Position numbers and translations under genes: made by a program
Notes under the pieces: model-generated
The model's database searches: none
Seen by the model: the letters and a program-made list of their open reading frames with translations, nothing else
Told to the model about the DNA's origin: nothing
NCBI RefSeq assembly: GCF_900143055.1
Contig: NZ_FRCW01000001.1
Span: forward strand, 62,001-126,000
From: Fibrobacter sp. UWR3
Lineage (GTDB): Bacteria > Fibrobacterota > Fibrobacteria > Fibrobacterales > Fibrobacteraceae
Direction: 5' to 3'
Length of the DNA: 64,000 nucleotides
Part shown: positions 52,587-61,917 of the stretch, piece by piece
Position numbering within the stretch: the first letter of the stretch is position 1
Layout: each line of letters opens with the position of its first letter

Positions 52587-54849
52587 TAAAAGCAAAGAAC
52601 TTAATTTCCGCATTAGTGCGGGTTTGAAAAGTGTTATTGGCCGAGAGTTGATAAGCGATAAATATATCGCAATTTTTGAAATAGTAAAAAATTCCTATGA
52701 TGCAGGAGCAACATGCGTTTCCATCACTTATAAACAAAACGAAAGTGGCAAATACACCATTATAATAGAAGATAATGGTGTTGGCATGAATTACGATGAC
52801 ATTACACAAAAGTGGCTTTTTGTTGCATATTCTGGGAAAAAAGAAAAGAATCGTTCTGAATCATATGTTGACAAAATGACGCGTCATTTTGCGGGTGCCA
52901 AAGGAATAGGCCGTTTCTCTTGTGATCGTCTGGGATCGGAACTAAAGCTTTTCTCTAAAAAAAAGAACGAAGCAGAGACGCATGTCGTTGATATTGATTG
53001 GAATAAGTTTGAGGTAGATGACAAAAATGAATTTGTAAACATACCTGTTCTTTATCATACAGAGAAAGAATCCATTCTGCAAAAAAAACATGGAACCATG
53101 TTGTTGGTATCGAATCTTAGAGAAGAATGGAATAGAAACGATCTGCTTTCTCTCAAACGTTATTTGATGAAGTTGATAAGTCCCGATTTTAATAGTGATG
53201 AAAAAAATTTTTCTATCGAACTGATTGTCCCCAATGAAAAAGAAAACGACGATAAAGTACGAGGACAAGAGGGAGTGAATATTTGGCGTGATACGGTTAA
53301 TGGAATTGTAAAAAATGACATTTTGGAACAAATAGACATAAAGACAACAAGCATTACTGTTGATATAGATGAAAAGGGGAAGACGATCTCTACAAAGTTG
53401 TCGGATCGTGGAGTTGAAGTTTTCACTTTAAAAGAAAAAAATAGGGATTATTCAGAACTTAGAGATATCCATGCGTCGATTTTCTATTTGAATAGCGTTG
53501 CAAAAGCTGCTTTCACAAAACAGATGGGAGGGGTTAGACCAAGAGATTATGGCTCCGTTTTTATTTATAAAAATGGCTTTCGTGTAAATCCATACGGAGA
53601 ACCAGGACTGGATTTTTTTGGTATAGATCGAAGAAAATCTCAAGGTTATAATCGTTTTTTAGGCTCTCGCGAATTGATGGGGCGAATTTCTATAATAGGC
53701 AATGATGTTGACTTTATGGAAACGTCTAGCAGAGCGCATGGTTTTATAAAAACTCCAGCTGTAGAAAAACTAGAGGATTTTTTTATAAAAAAAATCTTAA
53801 CAGTGTTGGAAAAATATGTGGTCAATTTGATTGCTTGGGGAGAACCATTAAAGAATCGTGACAATCATGTAATTTCTCCAGAAGAGATTAACGCCCAAAT
53901 AATATCTCAGTTTATAACAAATGCTAATCCTAATGATATTGTAGAAATAAACTACAACAAAAAGTTATTCTCAAAAAATAATGAACAATCAAAAAATCTG
54001 TATTCGATAGTTGAACGTCTTGAAAAATATGCAAAAAAATCGGAAAATGAAGAGTTTCGCATGTTGGCGAAAAAAGCCAAGACGATTCTGCAGGTGAATG
54101 AAGAGCTTGAACAAGAAAACTCTGAAAAGTCTCAAGAACTTGATAGATTAAAACGCGAAAACGAAGCCCGCGAGAAACAGGTCTTTTTCTTGGAGAATGC
54201 GAACGACCAAAATGCTGAAAATCTTCTAAATGGCATGCATTCCATCTATACATTAGCAGATGCAAACAAAGGTAATTTAGCGGACTGTATGGATTTGCTC
54301 AAAAAAGAGAAAATTTCTAACGAAACATACGATATCCTTGTTGACGTTTTTCAGGTAAACGCGAAAATCCAAAAGATTGCTGATTTGGCGTTCCATGGGA
54401 ACATTTCTTTGGAAAACCAAACTATAGGGAATGTCTATGACTATGTAAAACAGTATTCCGAAAAGATGAATTATTTGAGAATGCCGCTTCACTTAAAACA
54501 AAATGGAGAATTAAGCAATTGCCAATTCAATCCATCATCGTTGGGCATTATTATTGACAATATTATCAGCAACTCCCAGAAAAACGAAGCTAGTAAAATT
54601 GATATCATATTCAGTAACGAGAAAAAGTTTGTTCTGGTGTCTTTTGTTGATGATGGACTGGGCTTAGACGCAAAGCTAAATGCTGCTGATTTGTTCAAGC
54701 GCGGCTTTTCTGCAAACTCACGAAAAAAAGGATTCGGAATGGGTTTGCCACAAGTGCATGACCTTGTTGAAGAGATGGACGGCTCAGTCTCCATTGATGT
54801 AAAATACAAGAAAGGATTTAAAATAGACATAAGGTTGAAACATGAATAA
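52579..54849 (+). CDS. Protein with two GHKL ATPase domains (Hsp90/MORC-like plus histidine-kinase-like)
   Basis: 756 residues, no membrane segments. N-terminal GHKL domain: N-box EIVKNSYDAGA, D65-N-G-V-G-M, GAKGIGR (105-111, then FSCDRLG). A middle region (200-460), then a coiled coil (about 465-545). C-terminal histidine-kinase-type ATPase: IIIDNIISNS (N661), DDGLGL (691-696), KKGFGMGLP (716-724). H554 in NGMHSIYTLA could be the phosphorylated His, but the H-box is not classical. Likely a cytoplasmic sensor that signals to the REC protein encoded next (8-base overlap). Sensing and phosphotransfer are inference. Confidence 0.85.
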   Translation: MANKSKELNFRISAGLKSVIGRELISDKYIAIFEIVKNSYDAGATCVSITYKQNESGKYTIIIEDNGVGMNYDDITQKWLFVAYSGKKEKNRSESYVDKMTRHFAGAKGIGRFSCDRLGSELKLFSKKKNEAETHVVDIDWNKFEVDDKNEFVNIPVLYHTEKESILQKKHGTMLLVSNLREEWNRNDLLSLKRYLMKLISPDFNSDEKNFSIELIVPNEKENDDKVRGQEGVNIWRDTVNGIVKNDILEQIDIKTTSITVDIDEKGKTISTKLSDRGVEVFTLKEKNRDYSELRDIHASIFYLNSVAKAAFTKQMGGVRPRDYGSVFIYKNGFRVNPYGEPGLDFFGIDRRKSQGYNRFLGSRELMGRISIIGNDVDFMETSSRAHGFIKTPAVEKLEDFFIKKILTVLEKYVVNLIAWGEPLKNRDNHVISPEEINAQIISQFITNANPNDIVEINYNKKLFSKNNEQSKNLYSIVERLEKYAKKSENEEFRMLAKKAKTILQVNEELEQENSEKSQELDRLKRENEAREKQVFFLENANDQNAENLLNGMHSIYTLADANKGNLADCMDLLKKEKISNETYDILVDVFQVNAKIQKIADLAFHGNISLENQTIGNVYDYVKQYSEKMNYLRMPLHLKQNGELSNCQFNPSSLGIIIDNIISNSQKNEASKIDIIFSNEKKFVLVSFVDDGLGLDAKLNAADLFKRGFSANSRKKGFGMGLPQVHDLVEEMDGSVSIDVKYKKGFKIDIRLKHE

Positions 54850-55756
54850 TCAATTCAAAATTTTATGGATCGAAGATAATGATGATTGGTATAAAGCCGC
54901 GTCAAGAAAGGTTATTGAATTTATTGAGAGCCACTCTCTTTCAACTAATTGTGTCGAACGAAAAAAAACGGGTAAAAATTTAAATTTAGATTCATTGAAA
55001 TCAAATAATTATGATTTGATTTTGATGGACTATAAATTGCCCAAAGGAAGCCCCAATGGCGATAAAATAATTGAAAATATTCGAAAAAATTTGATATTGA
55101 CTGATATCTTGTTTTATTCATCTCAATATGATGAAATGATAGAGTCCTTTAGAGAGATGGTTCCAGAAATAGATGGCGTATATTTATCAAAACGAGATCG
55201 AAGCCTTTTTCTGGAAAAAGTGGATCGACTTATATCGAAAATCGTTCAGCGATCGGAAGACATTGTTAATTTGCGTGGAATGGTTTTGGAGGCAACAAGT
55301 GATTTTGAAGAACAAGCAGAAAAACTCTTGACAAAATTGTATGATAGTGCGAAGGAAAGAAAGAAACAAATTTTAGATTCTATTTTAGACAAAAAAATAT
55401 TACAACACAACCAAAAAGAAATTAAACAGAAGGTTGCCGATTTTGAAGATGGCAAACTAAATGTCTCGATCGCAAACAACGACTTTCTTGGCATGTATAA
55501 TCGCCTAACAATATTTGCAGAGTATGCAAAAACAACCAACAACAAAGAAGCAAAAAACATTTTAAATTATTATATGTCTAAATTAGGATATTTTAGAAAC
55601 AAACTTGGACATGTAAAAAATGGAGATGTAGTGAAAGTCGCAGGCAAGGAATATACAATAAATCAAGACTTCCATCGTATGATGAGAAAAAACATCAATG
55701 AATTAGAAGAAGGCTTTCAAAATAAAATCAATTTTCTTCTAAATGATGGAATTTAA
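54842..55756 (+). CDS. Response-regulator protein with C-terminal HEPN-like motif (REC-HEPN)
   Basis: 304 residues. Receiver domain 5-125: acidic pocket E11/D12 (ILWIEDNDDW), phospho-acceptor D63 (LILMDYKLP), Ser pair (LFYSSQ) and K117 (YLSKRD). A helical linker (130-180), then a helical C-terminal domain with R252-N-K-L-G-H257 (YFRNKLGHV). This is the Rx4H signature of HEPN RNases, in the usual helix context. I infer a phosphorylation-controlled RNase or adaptor. No DNA-binding domain is seen. Translationally coupled to the GHKL gene. The receiver call is firm; the HEPN call is likely but rests on a short motif. Confidence 0.8.
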   Translation: MNNQFKILWIEDNDDWYKAASRKVIEFIESHSLSTNCVERKKTGKNLNLDSLKSNNYDLILMDYKLPKGSPNGDKIIENIRKNLILTDILFYSSQYDEMIESFREMVPEIDGVYLSKRDRSLFLEKVDRLISKIVQRSEDIVNLRGMVLEATSDFEEQAEKLLTKLYDSAKERKKQILDSILDKKILQHNQKEIKQKVADFEDGKLNVSIANNDFLGMYNRLTIFAEYAKTTNNKEAKNILNYYMSKLGYFRNKLGHVKNGDVVKVAGKEYTINQDFHRMMRKNINELEEGFQNKINFLLNDGI

Positions 55757-55787
55757 GGTGATTTATTCAAAATTCGTAGGTTAGTCC

Positions 55788-56705
55788 ATGTCCGTACCTA
55801 AGTTTGAAGAGTTCCTTTATCCGTTCTTGGTTCAAATCAAGGACCGCGATTTGTCTTCTAAAGAAATGCGTGATGCGCTGATCGCCCACTTCGGCTTGAC
55901 GGAGGCTGATTGCGCTCTCAAGACAAAGAGCGGGACCAACACTCAGGTGAACGACCGGATAAATTGGGTACGTCAATATCTGCGTCGGGCACTTTTTGTG
56001 GACCTTCCGCAAAAGGGCGTATATCACATTACCGAACGCGGCAAGGAATATCTGCAAAAGCACAAGACACTTTCTAAAAAAGACTTGATGGCATATCCGG
56101 AATTTTCGAAATATGCTACCGGCTCCACTATGGGAGAACCCGTCAGTCCGAGTCCTGTTCCGGTCGAAAACGAATCCCAAGACATGACGCCGACCGAATT
56201 GCTAGAACAGGCCTTCGACAACATCAACCGCGACTTGGCGGAGGATTTGCTGCAGAAGGTCATGGAACAGACTCCGAGATTCTTTGAGACTCTCGTTGTC
56301 GACTTGTTGAAAAAGATGGGTTATGGCGGATCGTTCGACGATTCCACAAAGGTGACACCCTATGTTCATGACGACGGAATAGACGGCATCATTTACGAGG
56401 ACAAGTTGGGCCTGGACAAAATATACATCCAGGCGAAACGCTACAAGGCGGACATCACCGTTGGCAAGCCGCAAATTCAACAGTTCGCGGGCGCATTGGA
56501 TGAACAAAAGGCGACAAAGGGCGTCTTTATCACCACAAGCGATTACAGCAAAGAAGCCCGCAACTATGTCGAAAAATTGAGCAAGAAAATTGTGCTTATC
56601 AACGGGCAGGAACTCACTCGGTTCATGATTGAGTTCAATGTCGGCGTAAGCACCAAGAAAACCTACGATGTCAAGCGAATTGACTCGGACTATTTTGAAG
56701 AGTGA
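55788..56705 (+). CDS. Mrr-type restriction endonuclease
   Basis: 305 residues. N-terminal winged-helix Mrr_N domain (1-100; LRRALFVDLPQKGVYHITER). An acidic Pro/Ser-rich linker (105-130), then the Mrr catalytic fold: FFETLVVDLLKKMGYGGSFD, D199 (DDGIDGIIY), Q215-A-K217 (IYIQAKRY). E. coli Mrr cuts methylated DNA; Mrr-fold enzymes in other systems cut unmethylated sites, so the target is open. Starts 31 bases after the REC-HEPN gene. Base composition is less AT-rich than its neighbours, hinting at a separate origin. Confidence 0.9.
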   Translation: MSVPKFEEFLYPFLVQIKDRDLSSKEMRDALIAHFGLTEADCALKTKSGTNTQVNDRINWVRQYLRRALFVDLPQKGVYHITERGKEYLQKHKTLSKKDLMAYPEFSKYATGSTMGEPVSPSPVPVENESQDMTPTELLEQAFDNINRDLAEDLLQKVMEQTPRFFETLVVDLLKKMGYGGSFDDSTKVTPYVHDDGIDGIIYEDKLGLDKIYIQAKRYKADITVGKPQIQQFAGALDEQKATKGVFITTSDYSKEARNYVEKLSKKIVLINGQELTRFMIEFNVGVSTKKTYDVKRIDSDYFEE

Positions 56706-56744
56706 AAATTAACTGGCTGTTGATTTTTTATCAAGAAATTACTA

Positions 56745-57962
56745 ATGACTTTGATGAATATGAATCTTGAAGAATTTGATGCATTCCTACCTCAGAATGG
56801 TTATGAGGAAAATGCAGCCATACTTACTCATTATTTAATGATGAATAATGGTAAGAAAAAAACGATGAAAAAGAAGGTACTTGTAAACGAGTACGGTTTT
56901 GAAGAGGGCAAATTAAAGCAAGCAGAAAAATTTTATAATGAATTAGATTTTCCTTTTCAGCCACAAGACAACCCCAATTTCACATTTATTGATTTGTTTG
57001 CTGGAATAGGTGGTTTTCGTTTAGCAATGCAAGCTCATGGTGGAAAATGCGTTTTTTCTTCTGAATGGGACAAGGCTGCGAAACAGACTTATTTTAACAA
57101 TTACGGAGAAGTTCCTTTTGGGGACATTACGAAGCCTGAAATAAAAGCTCAAATCCCAGATAATTTCGATGTATTGTGTGCGGGCTTTCCATGTCAACCT
57201 TTTAGCAATATTGGATTACGCAAAGGCATCGAAGACACTCGTGGAACGTTATTCTATCATATTGCAGAAATCTTAAAAGAAAAGCGTCCAAAGGCTGTTT
57301 TTCTCGAAAATGTTCGGGGGCTTATAAGCAATGATGAAGGGCGAACTCTAAAAGTTATCTTGCAAACAATTACAGGTATGGGATATGTGTGCAATATTTC
57401 TCAGGAAACCATCGAAAATGGTCCGATAGCCAATTTAAAAAAGGATGCGACAAAGCTTGTTTTTAATCCTAAGGATTTTGGAATTCCGCAAAATAGACCA
57501 CGTATTTATATAGTTCTATGGCGAGCAGATTTGAATTTGGAAAAATTTGATTATCCAAAGCCTACCCATGAGAAAACGCGTGTTGGACAAATTCTGGAAC
57601 GTGGGAATTTAGAAAAATACACAATTTCCGACAAATTATGGGAAGGCTTTGAGCGAAGAAAAAAAAGAAATGAGGAAAAAGGGAACGGTTTCTCATACAG
57701 CGTTTTCAATGCCGACTCTTCCTATACAAGTGCTTTGTTGAGACGTTATTATAAGGATGGACATGAAATACTCATTTCACAGAAAGAGAAAAAACCTCGA
57801 AAACTAACACCCCGCGAAGCGGCAAATCTTCAAGGTTTTCCTAGAAATTTTAAATTGCCGTTATCCACGAGTAGCGCCTACCAGCAGTTTGGCAATAGTG
57901 TCGCCGTTCCTTTAGTGGATAAAGTCGCTGAACAAATTGTAAATCAAATTTTATCCAAGTAG
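56745..57962 (+). CDS. DNA cytosine-5 methyltransferase 2 of a LlaJI-like system
   Basis: 405 residues. An extra N-terminal domain (1-75; a short helical lid), then motif I FIDLFAGIGGFRLAM, catalytic C150 in AGFPCQPFSN, ENV motif FLENVRG, PQNRPRIYIV, target region (about 265-340) and GNSVAVPLVDKVAEQI at the end. It is only distantly like methyltransferase 1. In LlaJI-type systems two m5C enzymes modify the two strands of an asymmetric site, which would explain two here. The ATG may be 56745 or 56754. Confidence 0.92.
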   Translation: MTLMNMNLEEFDAFLPQNGYEENAAILTHYLMMNNGKKKTMKKKVLVNEYGFEEGKLKQAEKFYNELDFPFQPQDNPNFTFIDLFAGIGGFRLAMQAHGGKCVFSSEWDKAAKQTYFNNYGEVPFGDITKPEIKAQIPDNFDVLCAGFPCQPFSNIGLRKGIEDTRGTLFYHIAEILKEKRPKAVFLENVRGLISNDEGRTLKVILQTITGMGYVCNISQETIENGPIANLKKDATKLVFNPKDFGIPQNRPRIYIVLWRADLNLEKFDYPKPTHEKTRVGQILERGNLEKYTISDKLWEGFERRKKRNEEKGNGFSYSVFNADSSYTSALLRRYYKDGHEILISQKEKKPRKLTPREAANLQGFPRNFKLPLSTSSAYQQFGNSVAVPLVDKVAEQIVNQILSK

Positions 57963-57972
57963 AGGGAAAATT

Positions 57973-59844
57973 ATGGAGCCGTTACAAACATTTTTAAGCA
58001 GTTTGGATTCCCAAACAAAGTATAGGCTTTCCATCCAGCCTACGAAAGGGGTATTTATCTTAAGTAATAGCGGGAAAAGAGAAGATGTAAAAGATTTCTC
58101 TTTGCCCATAAATTCCTTACTTTCCTCGCTTAATGATATAAAAGCTCATTTAGAATCGTTTACTTCAAAATATAACGAAGATGAATGGAGAAAGGCAGGA
58201 GATTATCTTTCTGATAATCTGGCAAAATCACTTTTCAAATCACAAACACGACCTTTTTTTGAAACCTTAAATAAATTGTTAGTATGGGTTTCTGAAGGTG
58301 AATATAAAGATGGAGAGATGCCTTTAACTGTTGAGAATATTGATAAATTGGCATCTGAAGTTGTTAAGATAGATTTTTCAAGTTTTACAACTGAACATTC
58401 CTTATTGCAGGAAATGTTCTCCAATTCAAAAATGCGATTAGATCTACCTTATAACCGTATTGTTTTTGGTGCACCAGGAACAGGGAAAACTTTTATTATC
58501 GATAAAGAAGCGGAGAATCGTTTTGGGGCAATTGTAGACATCTCTCCAAAAGATGTGTGGCAAAAAATAAGTGAAGAAATCCAAAAATCAGACAAAACAG
58601 CGGCATCTTTGTTTGCAATTGGTTTTAAATACTCGCCTACTTTAAAAAAAGAAAATCCGAAATCCTTAGTTCAAAAGTTTAAAATAACCTATGATGGCGC
58701 ATATGCAATTAATCAAGGCATTAGGGTTGTTGATTTTTTCAGCAAGCTCCCTGAATATGATGCTGAAAAAATCGATGATATCATAAAAAATCAACTGGAA
58801 GCATTAAAAAACGAACATTTTTTAATGCAGGCGGGTTCTGCAGCTATTGGACTTAAGTATTCAGAATATTTTTATGGGAAAAGTACCGGCGACATCATTA
58901 ATGATTTAAATCTAAGCAAAACAAGTTCGCAGGCATCTTGGATTTGGAACGGGGCTCAATCAGCGAATTATTTTGAAGACGACACAGAAGAAAAAGTAAC
59001 GCATCGATATGAACGAGTTACATTCCATCCTAATTATAGCTACGCTCAATTTGTTGGAACGTATAAGCCAATCCAAGATAGAAACGATAATACCGTTATA
59101 AGATACGAATACATTCCTGGTCCATTTATGCGAGTATATGTTCAAGCGATGAAAGCGAAACAGGCTGGTTTAGATGACAATTTTCTTTTAATCATTGAAG
59201 AAATTAATCGTGCTAATGTTGCCGCTGTTTTTGGAGATGTTTTTCAGCTTCTTGACCGAAAAAATGGCGTTAGTGAATATCCCATTGCTGCTAGTGAAGA
59301 TGTCAAGAAATATTTAAAGGATAACGGAATTGATGATTGTGAAGAATTGAGAATTCCTTCCAACATGTACATCTGGGCGACAATGAATAGTGCTGACCAA
59401 GGCGTGTTCCCGATGGACACTGCCTTCAAGCGTCGTTGGGAATTCGAGTATATTGGAATTGATGAAAATGAAGATGGAATTAAGGATTATGATGTTCCAC
59501 TTCAAAAGAAAGAAGATGGTTCTCATGAATGGGTGAAGTGGAACGGTCTTCGCCATTCTATCAATGACAAATTGACAGAAATGAAAATCAATGAAGACAA
59601 GTTGCTTGGTCCCTATTTTATTTCAGAAGAAAAGTTGAAGTTGGTCGAAGGCAAAAAAGAAGAAAAAGCCGATGAATTTGTCAAAGCCTTCAAGAGCAAG
59701 GTGCTGATGTATCTTTTTGAAGATGCCGTAAAAATGCGTCCTGGCGACCTTTTTGATGAAAATGCTGTTGGCAAGTTGCGTTTCTCGGATATATGCAAAA
59801 AGTTTGACGAAATCGGCCAAGGCATTTTTAACTTCAAGAAATGA
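57973..59844 (+). CDS. McrB-like AAA+ GTPase, LlaJI R1-type subunit
   Basis: 623 residues. N-terminal region (1-140) of unknown fold, probably DNA-binding. McrB AAA+ domain: Walker A GAPGTGKT (166-173, K172), Walker B LLIIEEINRAN, and the McrB GTP signature M471-N-S-A-D475 (TMNSADQG), with DTAFKRRW following. A GTP-driven motor that moves DNA and brings in the nuclease subunit. The next gene overlaps by 4 bases (ATGA). R1 subunits of this kind are needed with R2 for cleavage in LlaJI. Confidence 0.92.
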   Translation: MEPLQTFLSSLDSQTKYRLSIQPTKGVFILSNSGKREDVKDFSLPINSLLSSLNDIKAHLESFTSKYNEDEWRKAGDYLSDNLAKSLFKSQTRPFFETLNKLLVWVSEGEYKDGEMPLTVENIDKLASEVVKIDFSSFTTEHSLLQEMFSNSKMRLDLPYNRIVFGAPGTGKTFIIDKEAENRFGAIVDISPKDVWQKISEEIQKSDKTAASLFAIGFKYSPTLKKENPKSLVQKFKITYDGAYAINQGIRVVDFFSKLPEYDAEKIDDIIKNQLEALKNEHFLMQAGSAAIGLKYSEYFYGKSTGDIINDLNLSKTSSQASWIWNGAQSANYFEDDTEEKVTHRYERVTFHPNYSYAQFVGTYKPIQDRNDNTVIRYEYIPGPFMRVYVQAMKAKQAGLDDNFLLIIEEINRANVAAVFGDVFQLLDRKNGVSEYPIAASEDVKKYLKDNGIDDCEELRIPSNMYIWATMNSADQGVFPMDTAFKRRWEFEYIGIDENEDGIKDYDVPLQKKEDGSHEWVKWNGLRHSINDKLTEMKINEDKLLGPYFISEEKLKLVEGKKEEKADEFVKAFKSKVLMYLFEDAVKMRPGDLFDENAVGKLRFSDICKKFDEIGQGIFNFKK

Positions 59845-61772
59845 CAGAAGTAAAACCATCCCTATTTCAAGAATTGAAGCGGTACTCCCTAAATGAGATT
59901 AGGGACCGTTTGGGATGTACTCCTGAAAATGTTAAAGCCTACATAAATACGCTCCGTAAATACGGGATTGTGAAAATTGTCAAGAAAGACAGTCTTGATT
60001 TCGCGGATTTGACCAACGATGACCTTGTCATAGCGGATTCTGCAGAAGAAGTTTCAGGAGCAAGCTACAAGTTTGACTTTGTTGGCATTGTCGCTGTAAA
60101 AGATAAAGTAGTCTTCTGCTACCCTAAATATACTACATATTCCGATAAAGAAAAGATTCTCGAAGAATTGAAGTTGGCAATTAAAGCTATTCGCAAATAC
60201 GATTCTAAAGGCGAATTGGTTCATTTGCATAATAGGGACGATAACGGCGAGTATAACAAATTGGCTTTGTCGTTGCACATTTTGCAGGATTACTTCGAGA
60301 ACGGAGTCTATACGAACATTCAAGAAATCATAGAAACCAATGGCGATGGTGAAATCGATTGGGACCGGACAATTAATGAAACTTTTGCCTATATAAAAGA
60401 TAATCGCCCTTATTATCTGGAACTGAAAACTCGATCATCGCAAAATGACGATTTTGATTATTTCAAGCGTCTGCATGAATGTATCGTTACTCAATGCTCC
60501 AAATATCTTAAGGAATTGACGATATTGGATTTCTTTGATATGCCGGAGGTTCTTCTAAGTGAATTAGATTTGAAGGACTTTGGCGACACGGATTATATTC
60601 TCTACCGTCTGGAACGAGAAATCGCAAACCAATATATCACAAGAAAGCAGAATCTTTTAAAAACGCTTTACACATTTGTCGCCACATCCGGAACAAGTTC
60701 GCAAGAGAACTCTTATAGCCTCTATGGGACAAATTGCATGAACCTGGTTTGGGAAAAAGCCTGCGGACAGATATTTGGGAATGAGTATGAAGCATTGAAA
60801 AAGCATATTCCAAAGCCTTTGTGGGAATTGGATGGTGAAACCGACAATAAAGCCGACACTTTGATTCCTGACATAGTCACAAGACACACATATTCTGACG
60901 GCTCAGAACTCTTTTACATTCTGGACGGAAAATACTATTTACCTCGTATAACCAATAATAAAATTAGTGGAAATCCTGGTGTTCAAGATGTTGTAAAGCA
61001 GTTTGTCTATCATAAAGCTTTCCTTGATTACATTTTCAGTCAATACCATTGCACCGTCTTTAACGCGTTCTTGTTCCCCATGCTATCTGATTTATATGAA
61101 ACGGAAAACATAAAGCTTCGCGGGCATGTGACAATGATGGATTGGGGCGTTGAAACTCTTGTTCCGTTGTATCTGCTGTTTTTAAGGCCGTCTTTTGTAT
61201 GGAACGCGTATATAAAAGGAAAATCCTGCAAGGACGAACTCAATAAAGTTAGAAGCGAAGTTCAATTCCAAGACGTTTTCTCTGGAATACTCGATACTTC
61301 ACAGACTTTGCAAAGAAAGTCAAAAGAAAATGTTGACAATCAGCTGACTATGGTCGGTTATTTAAAGCAACCTTATTTTGACTTTATTGCCGATGCATTG
61401 TTAAAACCAGAATCTTTTTTATTTTATTTCTACAGAACAAAAGACGGGTTCAAATATCCAATCCATCCCGATTTGAAACATTGCCAAAAATTTATCGGCT
61501 ATACAGATGACGGTCGAATTATTCGAGGGGATATTTCGAAAAACATCTCTGTAATGGATGCTGAAAAATTGAAGGTTGAATTGGGAAAAGTTGGATTTTC
61601 TGGCAGCGCACATTCCGCTGAAGACTATATCGTTGTAGAAATCTGCAATTATAAAATTGACGATTCTATTAGTGTAAGCGAGTTAAAGGAATCCATCAAC
61701 GCGTATAAGGGAAATGATGCAACAAACGCACACTCCCCGAAAGTGATTGATGTGATTAATTATTTTTTTTGA
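59841..61772 (+). CDS. LlaJI/McrC-like restriction endonuclease subunit (R2-type)
   Basis: 643 residues. N-terminal helix-turn-helix (10-45; LNEIRDRLGCTPENVKAYIN), a long middle region and a C-terminal PD-(D/E)xK nuclease: IPD344-IVTRH, then ILD362-G-K364-YY, and VVKQFVYHK. The whole matches the LlaJI endonuclease family (PF09563) as I recall it, and the McrC-type nuclease plan. It supplies the DNA cut, driven by the McrB-like GTPase. Ends at a terminator shared with the convergent gene. Confidence 0.87.
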   Translation: MTEVKPSLFQELKRYSLNEIRDRLGCTPENVKAYINTLRKYGIVKIVKKDSLDFADLTNDDLVIADSAEEVSGASYKFDFVGIVAVKDKVVFCYPKYTTYSDKEKILEELKLAIKAIRKYDSKGELVHLHNRDDNGEYNKLALSLHILQDYFENGVYTNIQEIIETNGDGEIDWDRTINETFAYIKDNRPYYLELKTRSSQNDDFDYFKRLHECIVTQCSKYLKELTILDFFDMPEVLLSELDLKDFGDTDYILYRLEREIANQYITRKQNLLKTLYTFVATSGTSSQENSYSLYGTNCMNLVWEKACGQIFGNEYEALKKHIPKPLWELDGETDNKADTLIPDIVTRHTYSDGSELFYILDGKYYLPRITNNKISGNPGVQDVVKQFVYHKAFLDYIFSQYHCTVFNAFLFPMLSDLYETENIKLRGHVTMMDWGVETLVPLYLLFLRPSFVWNAYIKGKSCKDELNKVRSEVQFQDVFSGILDTSQTLQRKSKENVDNQLTMVGYLKQPYFDFIADALLKPESFLFYFYRTKDGFKYPIHPDLKHCQKFIGYTDDGRIIRGDISKNISVMDAEKLKVELGKVGFSGSAHSAEDYIVVEICNYKIDDSISVSELKESINAYKGNDATNAHSPKVIDVINYFF

Positions 61773-61871
61773 TACAGAAATAAGCTGAACAAGAATACGG
61801 TTAGATTCCGCACCAAGAATTATAAGTGAAGGGCGATCCAAACTTATTAAAGGGCACATCGTCTTTTATGA

Positions 61872-61909
61872 AAGAAAGGCTTCTTTGCAGCGAAACCTTT
61901 CTTTTTTAT
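61872..61909. terminator. Terminator shared by convergent genes
   Basis: AAAGAAAGG pairs with CCTTTCTTT around a loop, followed by TTTTTAT on the plus strand; a T-rich tail on the minus strand is weaker. Ends the restriction operon. Confidence 0.7.
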
Positions 61910-61917
61910 TGGAAAAA

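Noticed and set aside
53452-53643. Small minus-strand frames within the defence operon (for example 53452-53643 and 59613-59859)
   Set aside because: AT-rich antisense shadows without ribosome sites or recognisable products.
52579-54849. MutL, gyrase B or Hsp90 identity for the double-GHKL protein
   Set aside because: The N-terminal ATP site is shared by these families, but the transducer and C-terminal domains are absent and a histidine-kinase-type ATPase domain is at the end.
57973-61772. Classical methyl-directed McrBC (type IV) system
   Set aside because: Two m5C methyltransferases in the same operon and a LlaJI-type nuclease subunit favour a LlaJI-like system cutting unmethylated DNA; a type IV enzyme would attack the host's own methylated sites.
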